Below, piece after piece: positions 30,748 through 41,145 of a DNA stretch of 64,000 nt. The notes beneath the pieces are model-generated. The model searched no databases and was not told where the DNA came from. It saw only the letters and a list, made by a program, of their open reading frames with translations. The first letter of the stretch is position 1. Every line of letters begins with the position of its first letter. The DNA is from Cladocopium goreaui (lineage: Eukaryota > Sar > Dinophyceae > Suessiales > Symbiodiniaceae). A program made the translations under genes and the position numbers. The DNA lies in the NCBI GenBank assembly GCA_947184155.2, contig CAMXCT020002729.1:1-64000 (forward strand), written 5' to 3'.

Positions 30748-30864
30748 TACCCTCTGGTTATGACTAACATAGCCATGGTATAGATGGCCCATAGAAATAG
30801 ATGGTTTACCTATTAATAGCCTGGTGATTTTCCATGGCGAACTGTTAGTCATAACCAGATGGTA
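30748..30864. mobile_element. family A2 MITE, intact
   Basis: TACCCTCTGGTTATGACTAAC and its near-inverse GTTAGTCATAACCAGATGGTA bound the copy (each end about 20 bp). Confidence 0.9.
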
Positions 30865-30912
30865 TCGAAGCGATGAATCAGGGTGAACCCCCAGTTTGTG
30901 ATCCCCCCTGAG

Positions 30913-30955
30913 GCAGATCTACTCTCCTGAGGCGTTTGAAAATCTGATGATCTCT
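30913..30955 (+). CDS. exon, gene model 3
   Basis: Frame QIYSPEAFENLMIS. Acceptor CCCCCCTGAG, donor ATCTCT/GTGATG. One base in (completing a codon with 30372), phase 0 out. Confidence 0.45.
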
Positions 30956-31383
30956 GTGATGTTTTTCGATGTGTTTCTTAAGTGTATACTGTTTTTGTTT
31001 TTTGTTGGTTGATTGGTTGATGAAATTTATGAAGTTTATGATTTGTTGCTGAAGTTTCCGTTTTTGCTTTGTTGGTGAAATTATTTCAGCTGTGGCACGC
31101 CCACATCCCTAGCTATGTTTGTTGGTGAAATCGCCTAAAATCGTGGTGAAACATCCCCAGTTGTGTTGATCAAATCCTGAAAAAAACAGAGTGTTGGATG
31201 GCCTTGGGGTATGGTCCCAAGGTATGTAAAAAACTTATCTTGGAATCAATGGGTATACAATTTTGGGATGTTGGCTGGATGTGTGTTTAATCTGGGATAT
31301 TTCATGGGATATACTTGTCACTGGATGCATGGGTACGGTGTATTCCTCGACTTGCAAGAGCAACCCTTATATATCGTTTTCAG

Positions 31384-31423
31384 ACAAAGCGTGACCAAGC
31401 CAAGTATCACATCAACTCAGACT
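31384..31423 (+). CDS. exon, gene model 3
   Basis: Acceptor TATATCGTTTTCAG. The phase 0 frame TKRDQAKYHINSD is well biased and reaches the donor GACT/GTTATA. Unspliced, the same frame runs to TAA at 31477 through HHGREIHHQIAINW. Confidence 0.5.
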
Positions 31424-31777
31424 GTTATAGCCATCATGGAAGAGAAATTCATCATCAAATTGCTATAAATTGGATATAAGATGTTATAAGCCCATGAAAA
31501 CTATAGATGTATCACCCATAAATCCCATAGTGAAAATGGATTCACTGTTCTATTTGGGGATAACGATTCAACAAATCCTCCCATGAGTTTGACTTAAAAG
31601 TCCCTATGATTTTCCCCTTGATGAAATCAGTTGGGGGTTTAACATGAATGGCTAAAAGTTATATGGTAACATGTTGGCGAACCTCCAGGAATGTTGGGAT
31701 TTTTTAGCACACTTCTTGGATGGGTAGAAACTAATCCTTGACGTTCATGGAAAATCACCAGCAAAAGATGATATTTT

Positions 31778-31889
31778 CTGATTGGTGGTTTGGAGCATTA
31801 ATTTTATTTTCCATTTTATATATGGGATGTCATCCCAACCCCATTGACGAACTCATATTGTTCAAGATGGTTTTTCAACCACCAAGCAG
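31778..31889. mobile_element. family B MITE
   Basis: CTGATTGGTGGTTTGG to CAACCACCAAGCAG. Confidence 0.85.
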
Positions 31890-31976
31890 TTTTTCTTGTA
31901 GACTTCCAGTCAGATTTTTCCCAGCTTACAGTAGTGGAACGTTTTCGCTTTTCCCGTTTTTTTTTCCCTCTGCCAG

Positions 31977-32236
31977 ATTCCGGGAATCAATCAACTAGAT
32001 CCAGAGGAGTTGCCAAACAGGTACCGGGTACCGGGTACCGGGGGGTAACGGTTAGCTCCAACCCGTGGCGTTTCAAGGAGCTCCTTGAGGGAACCATATT
32101 CCATGGGATAAATCATGATGAAGCTATTGAATTTTTGTTGAAGAATGTTCTAAAGCCATCGGAAACATTCAAAACAATGGGACTTCATGGGATTCTATTG
32201 GATAAAAATATAAAGGAACCTCTCAACCAACCGTAA
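31977..32236 (+). CDS. long exon, gene model 3
   Basis: After TCCCTCTGCCAG the frame that completes the codon split at 31423 reads SGNQSTRSRGVAKQVPG, VTVSSNPWRFKELLEG and HGINHDEAIEFLLKN. It ends in TAA at 32234 after KNIKEPLNQP. Three GGTACCG units (about 32019-32042) are translated in frame. Codon bias is strong up to about 32088 and weaker after, so an intron or the true 3-prime end may lie there. No family recognised. Confidence 0.5.
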
Positions 32237-32306
32237 AAATGCCTGAAACTGGGCTAAAAAACCATCAAACATCGGATTTAACCAACAAAAACATGGCAAG
32301 TAAGGA

Positions 32307-32347
32307 GGACCTGCAGCAAAATACACTTCGGAACTTGTTAGCCTCTG
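32307..32347 (+). CDS. candidate exon ending at a MITE donor
   Basis: DLQQNTLRNLLAS, after a possible acceptor AAGTAAGGAG, ends exactly at CTCTG/GTAAAC of the family A element that begins at 32339. Upstream the frame is open from MASKE at 32294. Confidence 0.35.
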
Positions 32348-32457
32348 GTAAACATAGAAAAAGCTATGGAAAATCACCATCTTTGAGTTCTGTAAATCAA
32401 CTATTTCTATGGGCAATTTTCAAGTTCGCAAACTGTAACAGTCGTTACTAGAGGCTA
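32339..32457. mobile_element. family A MITE, variant termini
   Basis: TAGCCTCTGGTAAAC to GTTACTAGAGGCTA. Both ends changed together (CCCTC to GCCTC, GAGGG to GAGGC), keeping the inverse pairing. TTGT flanks both sides. Confidence 0.85.
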
Positions 32458-32498
32458 TTGTTCAATATCAGATATCATTTTCCTCATGATTGATTGTC

Positions 32499-32627
32499 TT
32501 ACTGGTGCTTAGTAGGGAATTTTCGGGAATGATCCACAATAACTATTAGTATCTATTAGTAATTAATCCCAGCAACCCCCAGCAACCCAACCCCCAGCAA
32601 CCCATCCAGCAACCCTACGTAAAACGC
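32499..32627. mobile_element. family E element
   Basis: TTACTGGTGCTTAGTAGG, GAATTTTCGGGAATGATCC, CCCAGCAAC repeats and CCTACGTAAAACGCA. Confidence 0.8.
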
Positions 32628-32629
32628 AC

Positions 32630-32750
32630 ATGGAGCACGACATGTCCACCTTTGAAATGATCATCCCGTCGCGATGGACAAGTCTTGCAGGGCCTGGAAG
32701 GACTGGAGCAATTTCTAGGTCGAGACGGATCTTCGCACAGCGGTCCTACA
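32630..32750 (+). CDS. exon joined across a family D intron
   Basis: From ATG at 32630, directly after the family E right end, the frame reads MEHDMSTFEMIIPSRW, TSLAGPGRTGAISRS and RIFAQRSY, with 24 of 40 codons ending in G or C. It ends at CTACA/GTTATG, a donor lying in the left inverted repeat of the D element. Spliced to 33138 it would make a small protein of 73 residues. A second frame (GLEGLEQFLGRDGSSH from 32691) is also open across the same junction. Confidence 0.5.
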
Positions 32751-33141
32751 GTTATGGCCATTAGTTATAACTGGTGAATTCTTTAAATGGGGAGAATCTC
32801 CCTTTAAACAAAAAAACTGTGGAAACATAAGAAATGTGGAGTTAATTGGACATTGATGCAGTTATGGCCATTTATTGGGTATATAAATGGTGATTTCTAT
32901 TGGATGATACATTCTACAAATGGGGTTCATGTGGCTGAAAGAATGCCATAGCACCTATACCCCAGACACTGGGAATGGTGGTTTGGGGGGATGGTGCTAG
33001 TGGATTATCACCATATATCCAGGTGGAAAAAACACCTGGTTGGTGGTTTCAACAAACCCTAAACCACCATTGTTTTAACATGTTTTAAGCACATCATAAG
33101 TACTTAGTCACTGGTATGACTCGGGCCATAACTGTAGGACC
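32742..33141. mobile_element. family D element coinciding with an intron
   Basis: GGTCCTACAGTTATGGCC (32742-32759) and GGCCATAACTGTAGGACC (33124-33141) are perfect 18-bp inverses. GT at 32751 and AG at 33136-33137 lie at mirrored places in them. The 387-bp intron 32751-33137 is therefore supplied by the element. A second D left end lies inside near 32856. Confidence 0.8.
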
Positions 33142-33235
33142 TGCCACCATTTCACCGACTCCTTGCCCTCCATGCCTTGACTCGAGGGAGCTGCGGAGCT
33201 ACGGTTTGCGCGCTTTCAGCAACGGCAAAAGCTAG
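33138..33235 (+). CDS. terminal exon right of the family D intron
   Basis: After ATAACTGTAG the frame in phase with 32750 reads PATISPTPCPPCLDSREL, then RSYGLRAFSNGKS, and ends in TAG at 33233. Twenty of 31 codons end in G or C. The CPPC motif is notable, but no family is claimed. Confidence 0.5.
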
Positions 33236-34849
33236 GCAGCTGTACATCTATGTCATTATATATATATATATATAAAAGTTGCATATCGTATGAGATGTAT
33301 ATCATATATATAATGATATACATATAAATACATAATATATATATTATATTATATTATATTATATTATATTATTGTATATTATATATTATTTATATTATAC
33401 ATATAGATATTATATAGGAAATATACATATTATACACGATGTATACCCAACTTAAAATGGAATAGCTCCACTTCGTAGGCATCTCTTCTCCAGGCTTATG
33501 AACCAGTCAGACTCAGTGGTATGATCTGGGCGGATTTTTTTCCCAAAAAACATGCGAAAGTCATAGGAACAGATGGGAAAACCATAGGAAAATATGGGAA
33601 AACATAGGGAAATGATGGGATCATCATAGGGTGAAGAAATTCCCTAGTAACATGATGGGAACACATGTGAAATTCCGCACCAAAAAGAGGTTTCGTTCGC
33701 TGGGAAATCATGGATGACACCGGAGGGAGTCAACTCTGAGAACCCATAAATACGTGAGAGATCGAGATATTTCACCACCAGTTGAAAGACACAAGCTATG
33801 TGACCCACTTGGATCGGAAAACCTGCTGAATCATAGTGGTGAATCATAGTGGTTCCAAACCACAACAGACCATGGGGTATGGTTTACCAGCAACATTGGG
33901 CGATTATGTGCGATTGCATTGGCTAATTTAGGAGACTAAATGATGAAGGGTAACCAACTGTAACCACCATGATATGATATGAAGATGCAAAGTTGTAGAC
34001 TTGAACAAAGGAACATGATATTTCAATATGATTCACCAACAGAAAACATGGAGATGAAGATGACAAAGGAACATTGAAGAACAAACATGTGGATTTACTC
34101 AACGGGAAACGGATCGTGTAAACCAAAATGGCGAACGATGTGGAACCAAAAACATGTTGACAAGTGTCGCGGTGTCGCAGTGTTTGGGATTACAACACAC
34201 TTGTAATTACTAATCCCTTTCCCCTGACATCAAATACTCTCCAATCAATAACATAGTTTAGTATTTGACCTATTCATACCTATTCTGTATTTGGGCTCAT
34301 TGAAAGGGGTGTTCAACATTCAATAGAGGGAACGGGATTGCCAAATTGTTAACCATAATTTCCAGACTCTGTCCTGCAGGGACACGTCCCAATGTGACGT
34401 GCCCAATATACTACTATCCGAGCATTCGCTGATCCTTGCAATTAAGATGACTATAGATTCACTACAGTATATTTGAGGTTGGTTGGTCACCGACCTGTTT
34501 TTGTTGTCTAAGCCCTTCAATAACGCAAAGACATTAGGAAATACCCTGCGGGAATCACATTGGCAATGGAACATTCCGAATTTTTGGATAATGTGCCAAT
34601 TAAAACCTCAATTTACAGGGGATCAAACCTAGCTAGCCATGTTTGATGAAGGGATATGAAGGGTAAGTAGCGACCCCAAGCCAATGAAACCACCAGGCTG
34701 ATACACAGTAGTTGATTTCTGAAGTTGCCGTGCCTGGATGATGCCTGGGGTTATACAAGGTGGGCTCACGTTTTACGACGGCGAAATCGTTTTACAACTA
34801 GAAAACTATTGGGTGTATGGTAGACATATCCTGAGTTAATGGAGTTAAT
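33236..34849. other. no gene seen
   Basis: 33250-33440 is TA-rich microsatellite. The rest is unique A+T-rich sequence without exon islands. Confidence 0.5.
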
Positions 34850-34946
34850 CTGGTTGGTGGTTTCAAACATTTTTATTTTTCACAATATATGGGATAATCC
34901 TTCCCATTGACTAATATTTTTCAACATGGTTAAAACCACCAACCAG
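34850..34946. mobile_element. family B MITE, short subfamily
   Basis: CTGGTTGGTGGTTTC to AAACCACCAACCAG. TAAT on both flanks. Confidence 0.95.
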
Positions 34947-35054
34947 TAATGGTGTGAATATATACCAAGAAACAAACTCCCGGACACGACCTTGTGTAAG
35001 TTACATATAGTTACATGGTCTTTCAGTATTTCTCATGGAATAGCCCTCCAGTTA

Positions 35055-35190
35055 TAGAAGGTGCTGCCTTTTCCAGTTATCAATTGGTTTCTTTGCCCAT
35101 GAAAACTAAAGATATATCACCTGTAAACCCTACAGTTATTGGAGTTATTTGCACCAACTGAACGCTATCGAACGGGGGCACCACCTGGTA
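35055..35190. mobile_element. family F element
   Basis: AGAAGGTGCTGCC at the left mirrors GGGGCACCACCTGG at the right. The body has ATATATCACC and GTTATTGGAGTTATTTGC, as in the copy at 22832. Confidence 0.6.
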
Positions 35191-35319
35191 GAATGTTAGA
35201 ATCTTGTAGAGGGCCCAGCATCCCAGCATCCCGAGCTTACACAAAAAACCGGTTGGGAAATGTTGGGATGAAACGTTGTTCCATCATCCACATCATCCGC
35301 TGGAAATCCCTTTCTGCAG

Positions 35320-35407
35320 GATTCCACTTTCGAACATTGATGAAGATCCCCAGGATGAGGTGCACCTCGGAATCGCCAAGTTGGGATCACCAGTCCCGCA
35401 ATGCTAA
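35320..35407 (+). CDS. isolated exon
   Basis: Acceptor CCCTTTCTGCAG. The frame reads IPLSNIDEDPQDEVHLG and IAKLGSP. It is open to TAA at 35405, or ends at CCA/GTCCCG (35392). Strong third-position G+C from the Asp-rich part on. Confidence 0.5.
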
Positions 35408-35729
35408 GTTTATAACTACAATAACTATAGGCTATTGTTTTTTCTTTTGCTATATGGTGATGTTTATCAATATACACTCTTGAATATCAATAAGCACTGT
35501 GATATTTTGGTTTGAAAAAGTATATATAAGAAAATCGAGGAAACCCTACGGCAGGGTCTATGTTAAAGTACTGGAAGGTATCATTGCCTAAACATTGAAT
35601 GGGATAATGGTGATTTTCCTTGGAGGTCAGTTGGCTGGCCAGTCATGCTGGATATGTTATTACGTACCCAGTGCGTGCAAGAATCGGTATTTCTGTCAGG
35701 AGGTGACTTGCCACTCACTCGGCGTTCAG

Positions 35730-35788
35730 GCACTGCCAACATGGCTGCCAAGGTCGCGTGTTTGACCACCAAACGGCTGCGAAGATAA
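35730..35788 (+). CDS. terminal exon
   Basis: Acceptor CACTCGGCGTTCAG. Frame TANMAAKVACLTTKRLRR ends in TAA at 35786. Twelve of 18 codons end in G or C. Confidence 0.45.
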
Positions 35789-36091
35789 GTTGTTTTTTCC
35801 TTAACATGACCCCTTCCAGAGCACCCAATTTTCCTGCAAAATTTTCACCTACTTACACCTCAGATTCTTAACATACTTGCCCGAATCTTAACATACACCT
35901 CAAACAAAATTTGCTCATTTTTGAGGTGTACGTTAATATTCAGGAGAGTAGTTTTTTTTTTGGTGGATTTATGGTGAAAGTAGAGATATCCATGGTTACC
36001 AACCATGGTTACCGTTGCAGGGCCCTAATAAACTAACACACAAAAATCTGGGAAGCACCGCAACACCACCTTTTGGGTCGCGGCCGGGCAG

Positions 36092-36149
36092 CTCTTTGGA
36101 GCTGAAAGTGGAGAGGCTAAAGTTTGGAGCCTTCCATGGAGATGTCCTG
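36092..36149 (+). CDS. isolated exon
   Basis: Acceptor TCGCGGCCGGGCAG, donor CTG/GTAGTA. Frame SLELKVERLKFGAFHGDVL. It may extend upstream through FGSRPG. Confidence 0.5.
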
Positions 36150-36474
36150 GTAGTATTTCTATATCAATATCATCTGAATATCTATCATATATATATAATA
36201 TGATATATACATAATAATTATATATATATGATATATACATAAATAAATATAACTATATGTATATTATGTATATATATATATATATATACCCACTTGCTAG
36301 TGTGTGCCAGTGCCAGCGTGTGCCAATCACAAACCAATCATGAAGATGCCTAAGTGATCATGGATGTCTAAGTTATCACCACCGGAGAACAATGATTTTT
36401 CGCGAAAAACTATGTGTCTTTGAGGATGAAACGCCAGAGAAAATGGCACAAGATGATGTGTCACATTTTATGTA

Positions 36475-36560
36475 TATATGTCAGAATATCTATAATTATC
36501 TATATATCTATATATGTCAGATAAAATGTCAGAATGTCCGAATATGTGTCAGAATGTCAG
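36475..36560. repeat. GTCAGAAT short repeats
   Basis: Five TGTCAGAA-type units in ATATAT context. The preceding AGAGAAAATGGCACAAGA also matches sequence before the run at 26022. Confidence 0.65.
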
Positions 36561-37307
36561 AATAGTTGTGATTTTTTGGTGGTTAAATCTCCATAGTTTG
36601 GTAACGATGGGTAACTGCTTTCTGCAGATTAAGTTACCAAAGGGTAAACCAATTGTGCTTGGGTTAGATCCTCATTGCGTGATGGTTAAAGCGAAGCAAT
36701 GACGGTTGATTTCCTGCCTCAATAAGATCCGCGGAAGCTATTGATGGCAAGTCTTTTGAAGTGAGCTGATCCCACTAAAAGGGCTCATAGACATACTTAT
36801 GATCCGCGGATCCTAAAATGTCAATGGGAATTTCAGGATCCGAAAATGGAGGTACGTTAGTACCATTTTTCAGGCAATATTTTCTGGGGATATTCCCTGA
36901 AATTTAGGCCTAAAAAAGGCCTTATATATGATGGGTATCTCCAGTTTAGGTTCCTGAAATGGCCATTGAAAATGTTGGTGAGCCAAAAACAAACCAAAAA
37001 CTTCCCAACCGGCTGGCACTTAGATGTACTTACTATCTACTTCTTTGTGGATGACACCATGACATTTTTGGAGGGGCTGAAAATCCAAGTGAGTCAAAAA
37101 AATGGTTGAGCCCGAAAATCCCATGGTAACTGTTATCATGATGTTCACATATGTTTCCCCATTAGATGAAAAACATGGGGTCCATGGATGGGTCTTGTTG
37201 GGAAGATTTATGAACCGGTTGAAAAGCCCCATATGAAACATTGGTGAAAATCGGATTGGTTTCCGGTGTCGATTTTCCCAACGAAACCAATCCCAGATTA
37301 GCTCACC
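36561..37307. other. no gene seen
   Basis: Unique sequence. GATCCGCGGA occurs at about 36727 and 36801, marking a small repeat. Confidence 0.4.
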
Positions 37308-37390
37308 ATGGTGCTGGCATATTTACCTACAAAGCTGGGTCATTTTTGGGGTAAATGTAGGTAAATATTACATACATGGAGCATCTGGGA
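37308..37390. mobile_element. family H element
   Basis: CATATTTACCTACA and TGTAGGTAAATATT arms, ending ATGGAGCATCTGGGA. Compare 18613. Confidence 0.65.
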
Positions 37391-37401
37391 CTCCATTGAT
37401 T

Positions 37402-37513
37402 CTGGGTAAATTATAACAACCTCACTGCGACCTCACTGGAAATCATCGTTAGTAAGGAGAATCATCCCAAAATGGCCTTAATTCAGGTTAGTGAATTATT
37501 ATAATTTACCCAG
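37402..37513. mobile_element. family C MITE with clear target duplication
   Basis: CTGGGTAAATTATAAC to TTATAATTTACCCAG. Both sides are directly flanked by ATTGATT, a 7-bp direct repeat. Confidence 0.95.
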
Positions 37514-37563
37514 ATTGATTGGGATATCCCCAAGTACCATGGCATGTTCCTTTCACGTGCCAG

Positions 37564-37618
37564 GTGCCAAGTGAAAGGAAGGGTCTCATCAGCAGCGCTG
37601 CGGGGATGTACCGCAAGG
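37564..37618 (+). CDS. isolated exon
   Basis: Acceptor TTCCTTTCACGTGCCAG. Frame VPSERKGLISSAAGMYRK is well biased. Donor AAGG/GTGTTG at 37619, though the frame stays coding-like through GVGEPSHGACW. Confidence 0.55.
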
Positions 37619-37940
37619 GTGTTGGGGAGCCCAGCCACGGGGCTTGCTGGATATTTCTTTATTTGGTTCAAGATTTTCCCGTTTAGATTTTGCAGCTCCA
37701 TATGCAATTATATATATATATACACGTAATTATATATATATATATATATGTAATATTATTTATGTAATTATATATATGTAATTATATATATATATATGTA
37801 ATTACAGTATATACACATGTTTGACTGCCGGAGGATATCTCCTGTATTCGTATCACCAAATTTCTTGCAGATTCTGACATAATGAAAATCACCAACCAAG
37901 GAACAATAGGTATCCAACTTATGCTACCTACAAATCCATA

Positions 37941-38052
37941 TACCCTCTGGTAAACTTACAAAAAGCTATTGAAAATGGCCATAGAAATAGTTGATTTACC
38001 CGTTAATAGCATGGGGATTTTCCATAGTTGTTTGTATGTTTACCAGAGGGTA
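37941..38052. mobile_element. family A MITE with extended inverted flanks
   Basis: TACCCTCTGGTAAAC to GTTTACCAGAGGGTA. The flanks AATCCATA and TATGGATT extend the inverted repeat by 8 bp. Confidence 0.95.
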
Positions 38053-38124
38053 TATGGATTTTAGCCACAGAACATGCAGTTCACCAGTTCAAGTTCACCT
38101 TTTTGGGGGATTCACATACTTTTT

Positions 38125-38212
38125 TTGCGAGTCGCAACTCAATTCAGAACAGCAGAACGAAGAAATTAGCAAACCCAAAGTAGATGGACAAGTGGAAAAA
38201 CTGGAAAACTAG
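38125..38212 (+). CDS. possible terminal exon
   Basis: Frame ESQLNSEQQNEEISK, then PKVDGQVEKLEN, ends in TAG at 38210. Hydrophilic and protein-like but with weak codon bias. Acceptor unclear (GCGAG or TTCAG). Confidence 0.35.
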
Positions 38213-38407
38213 GAAGGATATAAGATAACATAAAATAACATAAATACATATAATTCATAGCTGTAACATCCTGGAATCACAACTCTCTATCTATAAATGG
38301 TCCCATTTCACTGCCAAGCAACCACCACTAAACGCTGTCAGATTAGCGAACTCAATGGACCATCGGACCATTTGAGCCATGAAAGTTATACCCGGTAGTT
38401 GATTGGT

Positions 38408-38526
38408 TACCCGGCCTGGGAAACGTTTACAAAAAGCGAACTGGAAAATTACCATCTTTAAGTTCGGTAAATCAACTATTTCTATGGGCCATGACTTCAA
38501 TAGCTATGTTAAATTACCAGAGGGTA
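38408..38526. mobile_element. family A MITE
   Basis: TTACCCGGCCTGGGAAACG to AAATTACCAGAGGGTA. The left end carries a small insertion. Confidence 0.7.
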
Positions 38527-38771
38527 ATTTGTTGGGACTTCTACCACTGTACCTAATTGGGGATGATGACCCATGTTAGGGACACCTATTAACCAACTAG
38601 TATTTCATGAGATGGGATGGGGGTATTTTGATCTCACACTTGAGTTGGATCTGGGTAAGAAGATTGTCTTGGTTCATTTCAAAATAGGCTGCGCCGAATT
38701 CCATGGGTTAACCGGTTAACCATCATCATTGCTATTAAAATGGCCATAAAAGGGTGGCACTCAGAAGTCAG

Positions 38772-38835
38772 ATACTGCGGCCATACACGAAGTCAAGGCA
38801 CAGTACAGCGCAATCAGCCTGCGAACCCTCTTACT
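38772..38835 (+). CDS. isolated exon
   Basis: Acceptor CTCAGAAGTCAG, donor TTACT/GTACAT. Frame TAAIHEVKAQYSAISL, then RTLL. Two other frames are open. Confidence 0.4.
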
Positions 38836-39022
38836 GTACATATGTTATATATATATATACACACATACATACATATGTCATGTGTACTTTTTTGGGGGGG
38901 GAGGGGGGAGTATTGCAAAATCCTATTGTTTTTTTCAACAAAATTCTGGATTACAATATCGTACAAAACTCTTCCCACTGACATGACATTTTCCATGGCT
39001 GGTGTGGGGCTTCGTCGCGAAG

Positions 39023-39129
39023 TTCACCGAGGTCTCTTTAGCGAGTAGTTTTGTCTGGGACAAGGCGGAAGAAGGCCTGGGCATGGTGGAGCCACTCCCG
39101 AGAAAGCTGGGATTTCACAACCACCGTAG
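39023..39129 (+). CDS. isolated exon, strongly biased
   Basis: Frame FTEVSLASSFVWDKAEEG, then LGMVEPLPRKLGFHNHR, ends at the donor CGTAG/GTTAAT. The frame is open further upstream (WLVWGFVAK), where no AG is available, so the start could be upstream of 39023 with an unusual acceptor. Confidence 0.55.
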
Positions 39130-39674
39130 GTTAATAAGCTGAGAATAAGTTTCAATAAAGATGAATAAACTCAATAAAGGTCCAGAACCCGGGTTGATTC
39201 TATCAATAATAACCTCTCTAGTTTGAATTCAATAAACCTTATTTCTTATATTTCTTACTATTAGTCATTGATAAACCAGGTAGCTTATATAAGAATGAAT
39301 CAGCCACGGTTTTCGGTTGCTCAGCTGTCCGATGTTTGACTGTAGTCTACCAACCACTGGGGCCTCAACTTGGCAAACCATATTATGTTTTTGTTTGCTT
39401 AATCTCTCTGAATCAGCCTTACTTAAGCATTATTTGGACACACATACATACATATAACAGACATACATATGATCATACATACATATAATCACATATCACT
39501 GTATATATATATACACAAGTGAATGTATAGGTATGACCATAACTATATAGTTATGATATATATATATACATGTGAGTACATACATTATATATATATAATA
39601 CACAAATATACTGTATACACACGTGCGTTTGATCCCTACTCTTCCTTACGGCTCAAAATAATGTATCCGCAAAG
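39130..39674. other. no gene seen
   Basis: A+T-rich with CATACATATA repeats at 39430-39620. Confidence 0.5.
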
Positions 39675-39737
39675 TTCGCCGGAATTGCTTCTGCCTACCA
39701 AGTGGACAATTTCTTCAGTGCCACCCAGATCAATTGA
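39675..39737 (+). CDS. possible exon
   Basis: FAGIASAYQVDNFFSATQ, with TGA at 39735. Fourteen of 23 codons of the wider frame end in G or C. Two other frames are open. Confidence 0.35.
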   Translation, partial: FAGIASAYQVDNFFSATQIN

Positions 39738-39821
39738 GGTTCCCGGGTGGATAGCCATACACTTACCCTAGGGTTTTTACATACGATGTGGAAAATCCCA
39801 TTGGTACTATGTAAACCACCA

Positions 39822-39980
39822 GAATTCAAAGCTTTTAGCAGGGGCTCAACTTTCACAGCGTTTGATCCCGTTTCTGTGTGTGTTCTCTTTCCTCTTGAGA
39901 ATTTTTCGCATTGCCTCATTGATTGGTTCCTTCCTGCTTTCCTGGTTGAGTTGTTACGTGCAACTGTGCAACGCATGTGA
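39822..39980 (+). CDS. possible terminal exon
   Basis: Frame EFKAFSRGSTFTAFDP, PVSVCVLFPLENFSHC and AFLVELLRATVQRM to TGA at 39978. Reasonable composition, start undefined. Confidence 0.35.
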   Translation, partial: EFKAFSRGSTFTAFDPVSVCVLFPLENFSHCLIDWFLPAFLVELLRATVQRM

Positions 39981-40469
39981 CGGGCTAAGAAAGATGGCTG
40001 GGTGGTAGATCAGTGGACAGTATAGTTTGGATTGCAAGGCCCTGGCCCAGGCCCATAGTCCAGAGCAGTCGGTGAGAGGGCCGTTTTCCATGAAATAAAC
40101 CATCCAGCTATGGGTGTAGCCACATTTTAGGAAACCTCCATATTGAACTTTCATAACTTTCATTTGCTAGGATTTTCACGCTTCAATATGTGGGATTTTC
40201 CATTATAAACCATAACTTTCTGGGATTTTCCATGAAATAAACCATAACTTTCTGGGATTTTCCATTATAAACCATACATTCTTTAAGTTTCACGCTTCCC
40301 CATTAACGACAGACAAGGCTTACGAGAAAAATGCGGTAGTCCAGGGGCTTCACCAATGTGAAATTGATCGTGAGTCCCCCAGAATGTGGTGCCCAGGTAC
40401 GTTGATTGCTTCACGCCGGCTTGTTCTTGTAGCCTTTTTTCTTAAGCATTTTGGTGCTGTACGGTGCAG

Positions 40470-40579
40470 GTCCAATTGGCCGGAGGCCGGTGCTGATGTG
40501 TTTCCTTTTTCGCAGGCTGCTCAAATGTCTTCAATTCTTCATAGATCAATGAACCAATCAACCTCGTGGATTCATCAAG
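40470..40579 (+). CDS. exon, last one in the MITE-dense zone
   Basis: Acceptor GTACGGTGCAG and the consensus-like donor CAAG/GTATGC. Frame SNWPEAGADVFPFSQAAQ, then MSSILHRSMNQSTSWIHQ. Phase 2 in, 1 out. An internal TTTCGCAG could be a second acceptor. Confidence 0.6.
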
Positions 40580-41145
40580 GTATGCAAAAAAATCAATCTA
40601 TTTTCATTTATCTATTTATCTGTCTCTCGAGCCATCTATGTATTGAGTTATCTATCTATTTAGCTACCTATCTAGTTGCCTGTTTATGTATCTTTCTATA
40701 TAAAAAATATCTGTTTATCTATTCATCTAAGTGTATAAATAATATATAAATATATATGTAAATCTATGTATATGCAATTCTAAATATATAGATATTTTTT
40801 TGAAATATATTACTGAGCAAAAAAAGTCTTGCGATCTTTGAGAGGCAGCCTTCAAAGTTAAGGGCATAAGTCCTGTGACCAGTCGTTTGCTCAGTTTCTT
40901 TTGTGATCATTGTTTTTTCTCAGGTCTTTGCTGTATAGCTGTTGTCTTTTTGTGCTTTGTCTGTGGTCGTGAATGATTCATGTCTTGTAAGGATTTTGAC
41001 GTTTTTCAAACGCTTCGGTCGTCGCGTCACGTTCTCAGTCTCTAGCGCTGCAGACTCTGTAATGGCAAAGTGCTTTGCTTACTTGTACCTCTTGTTGCGA
41101 AGGTTTTTTTCAGATGCATATCAGTTATCAGTGAATTGTTTGCAG

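Noticed and set aside
31211-31468. 85-codon frame with aromatic residues
   Set aside because: Low G+C at third positions and no acceptor. The strongest coding signal in its 3-prime part lies in another frame (31384).
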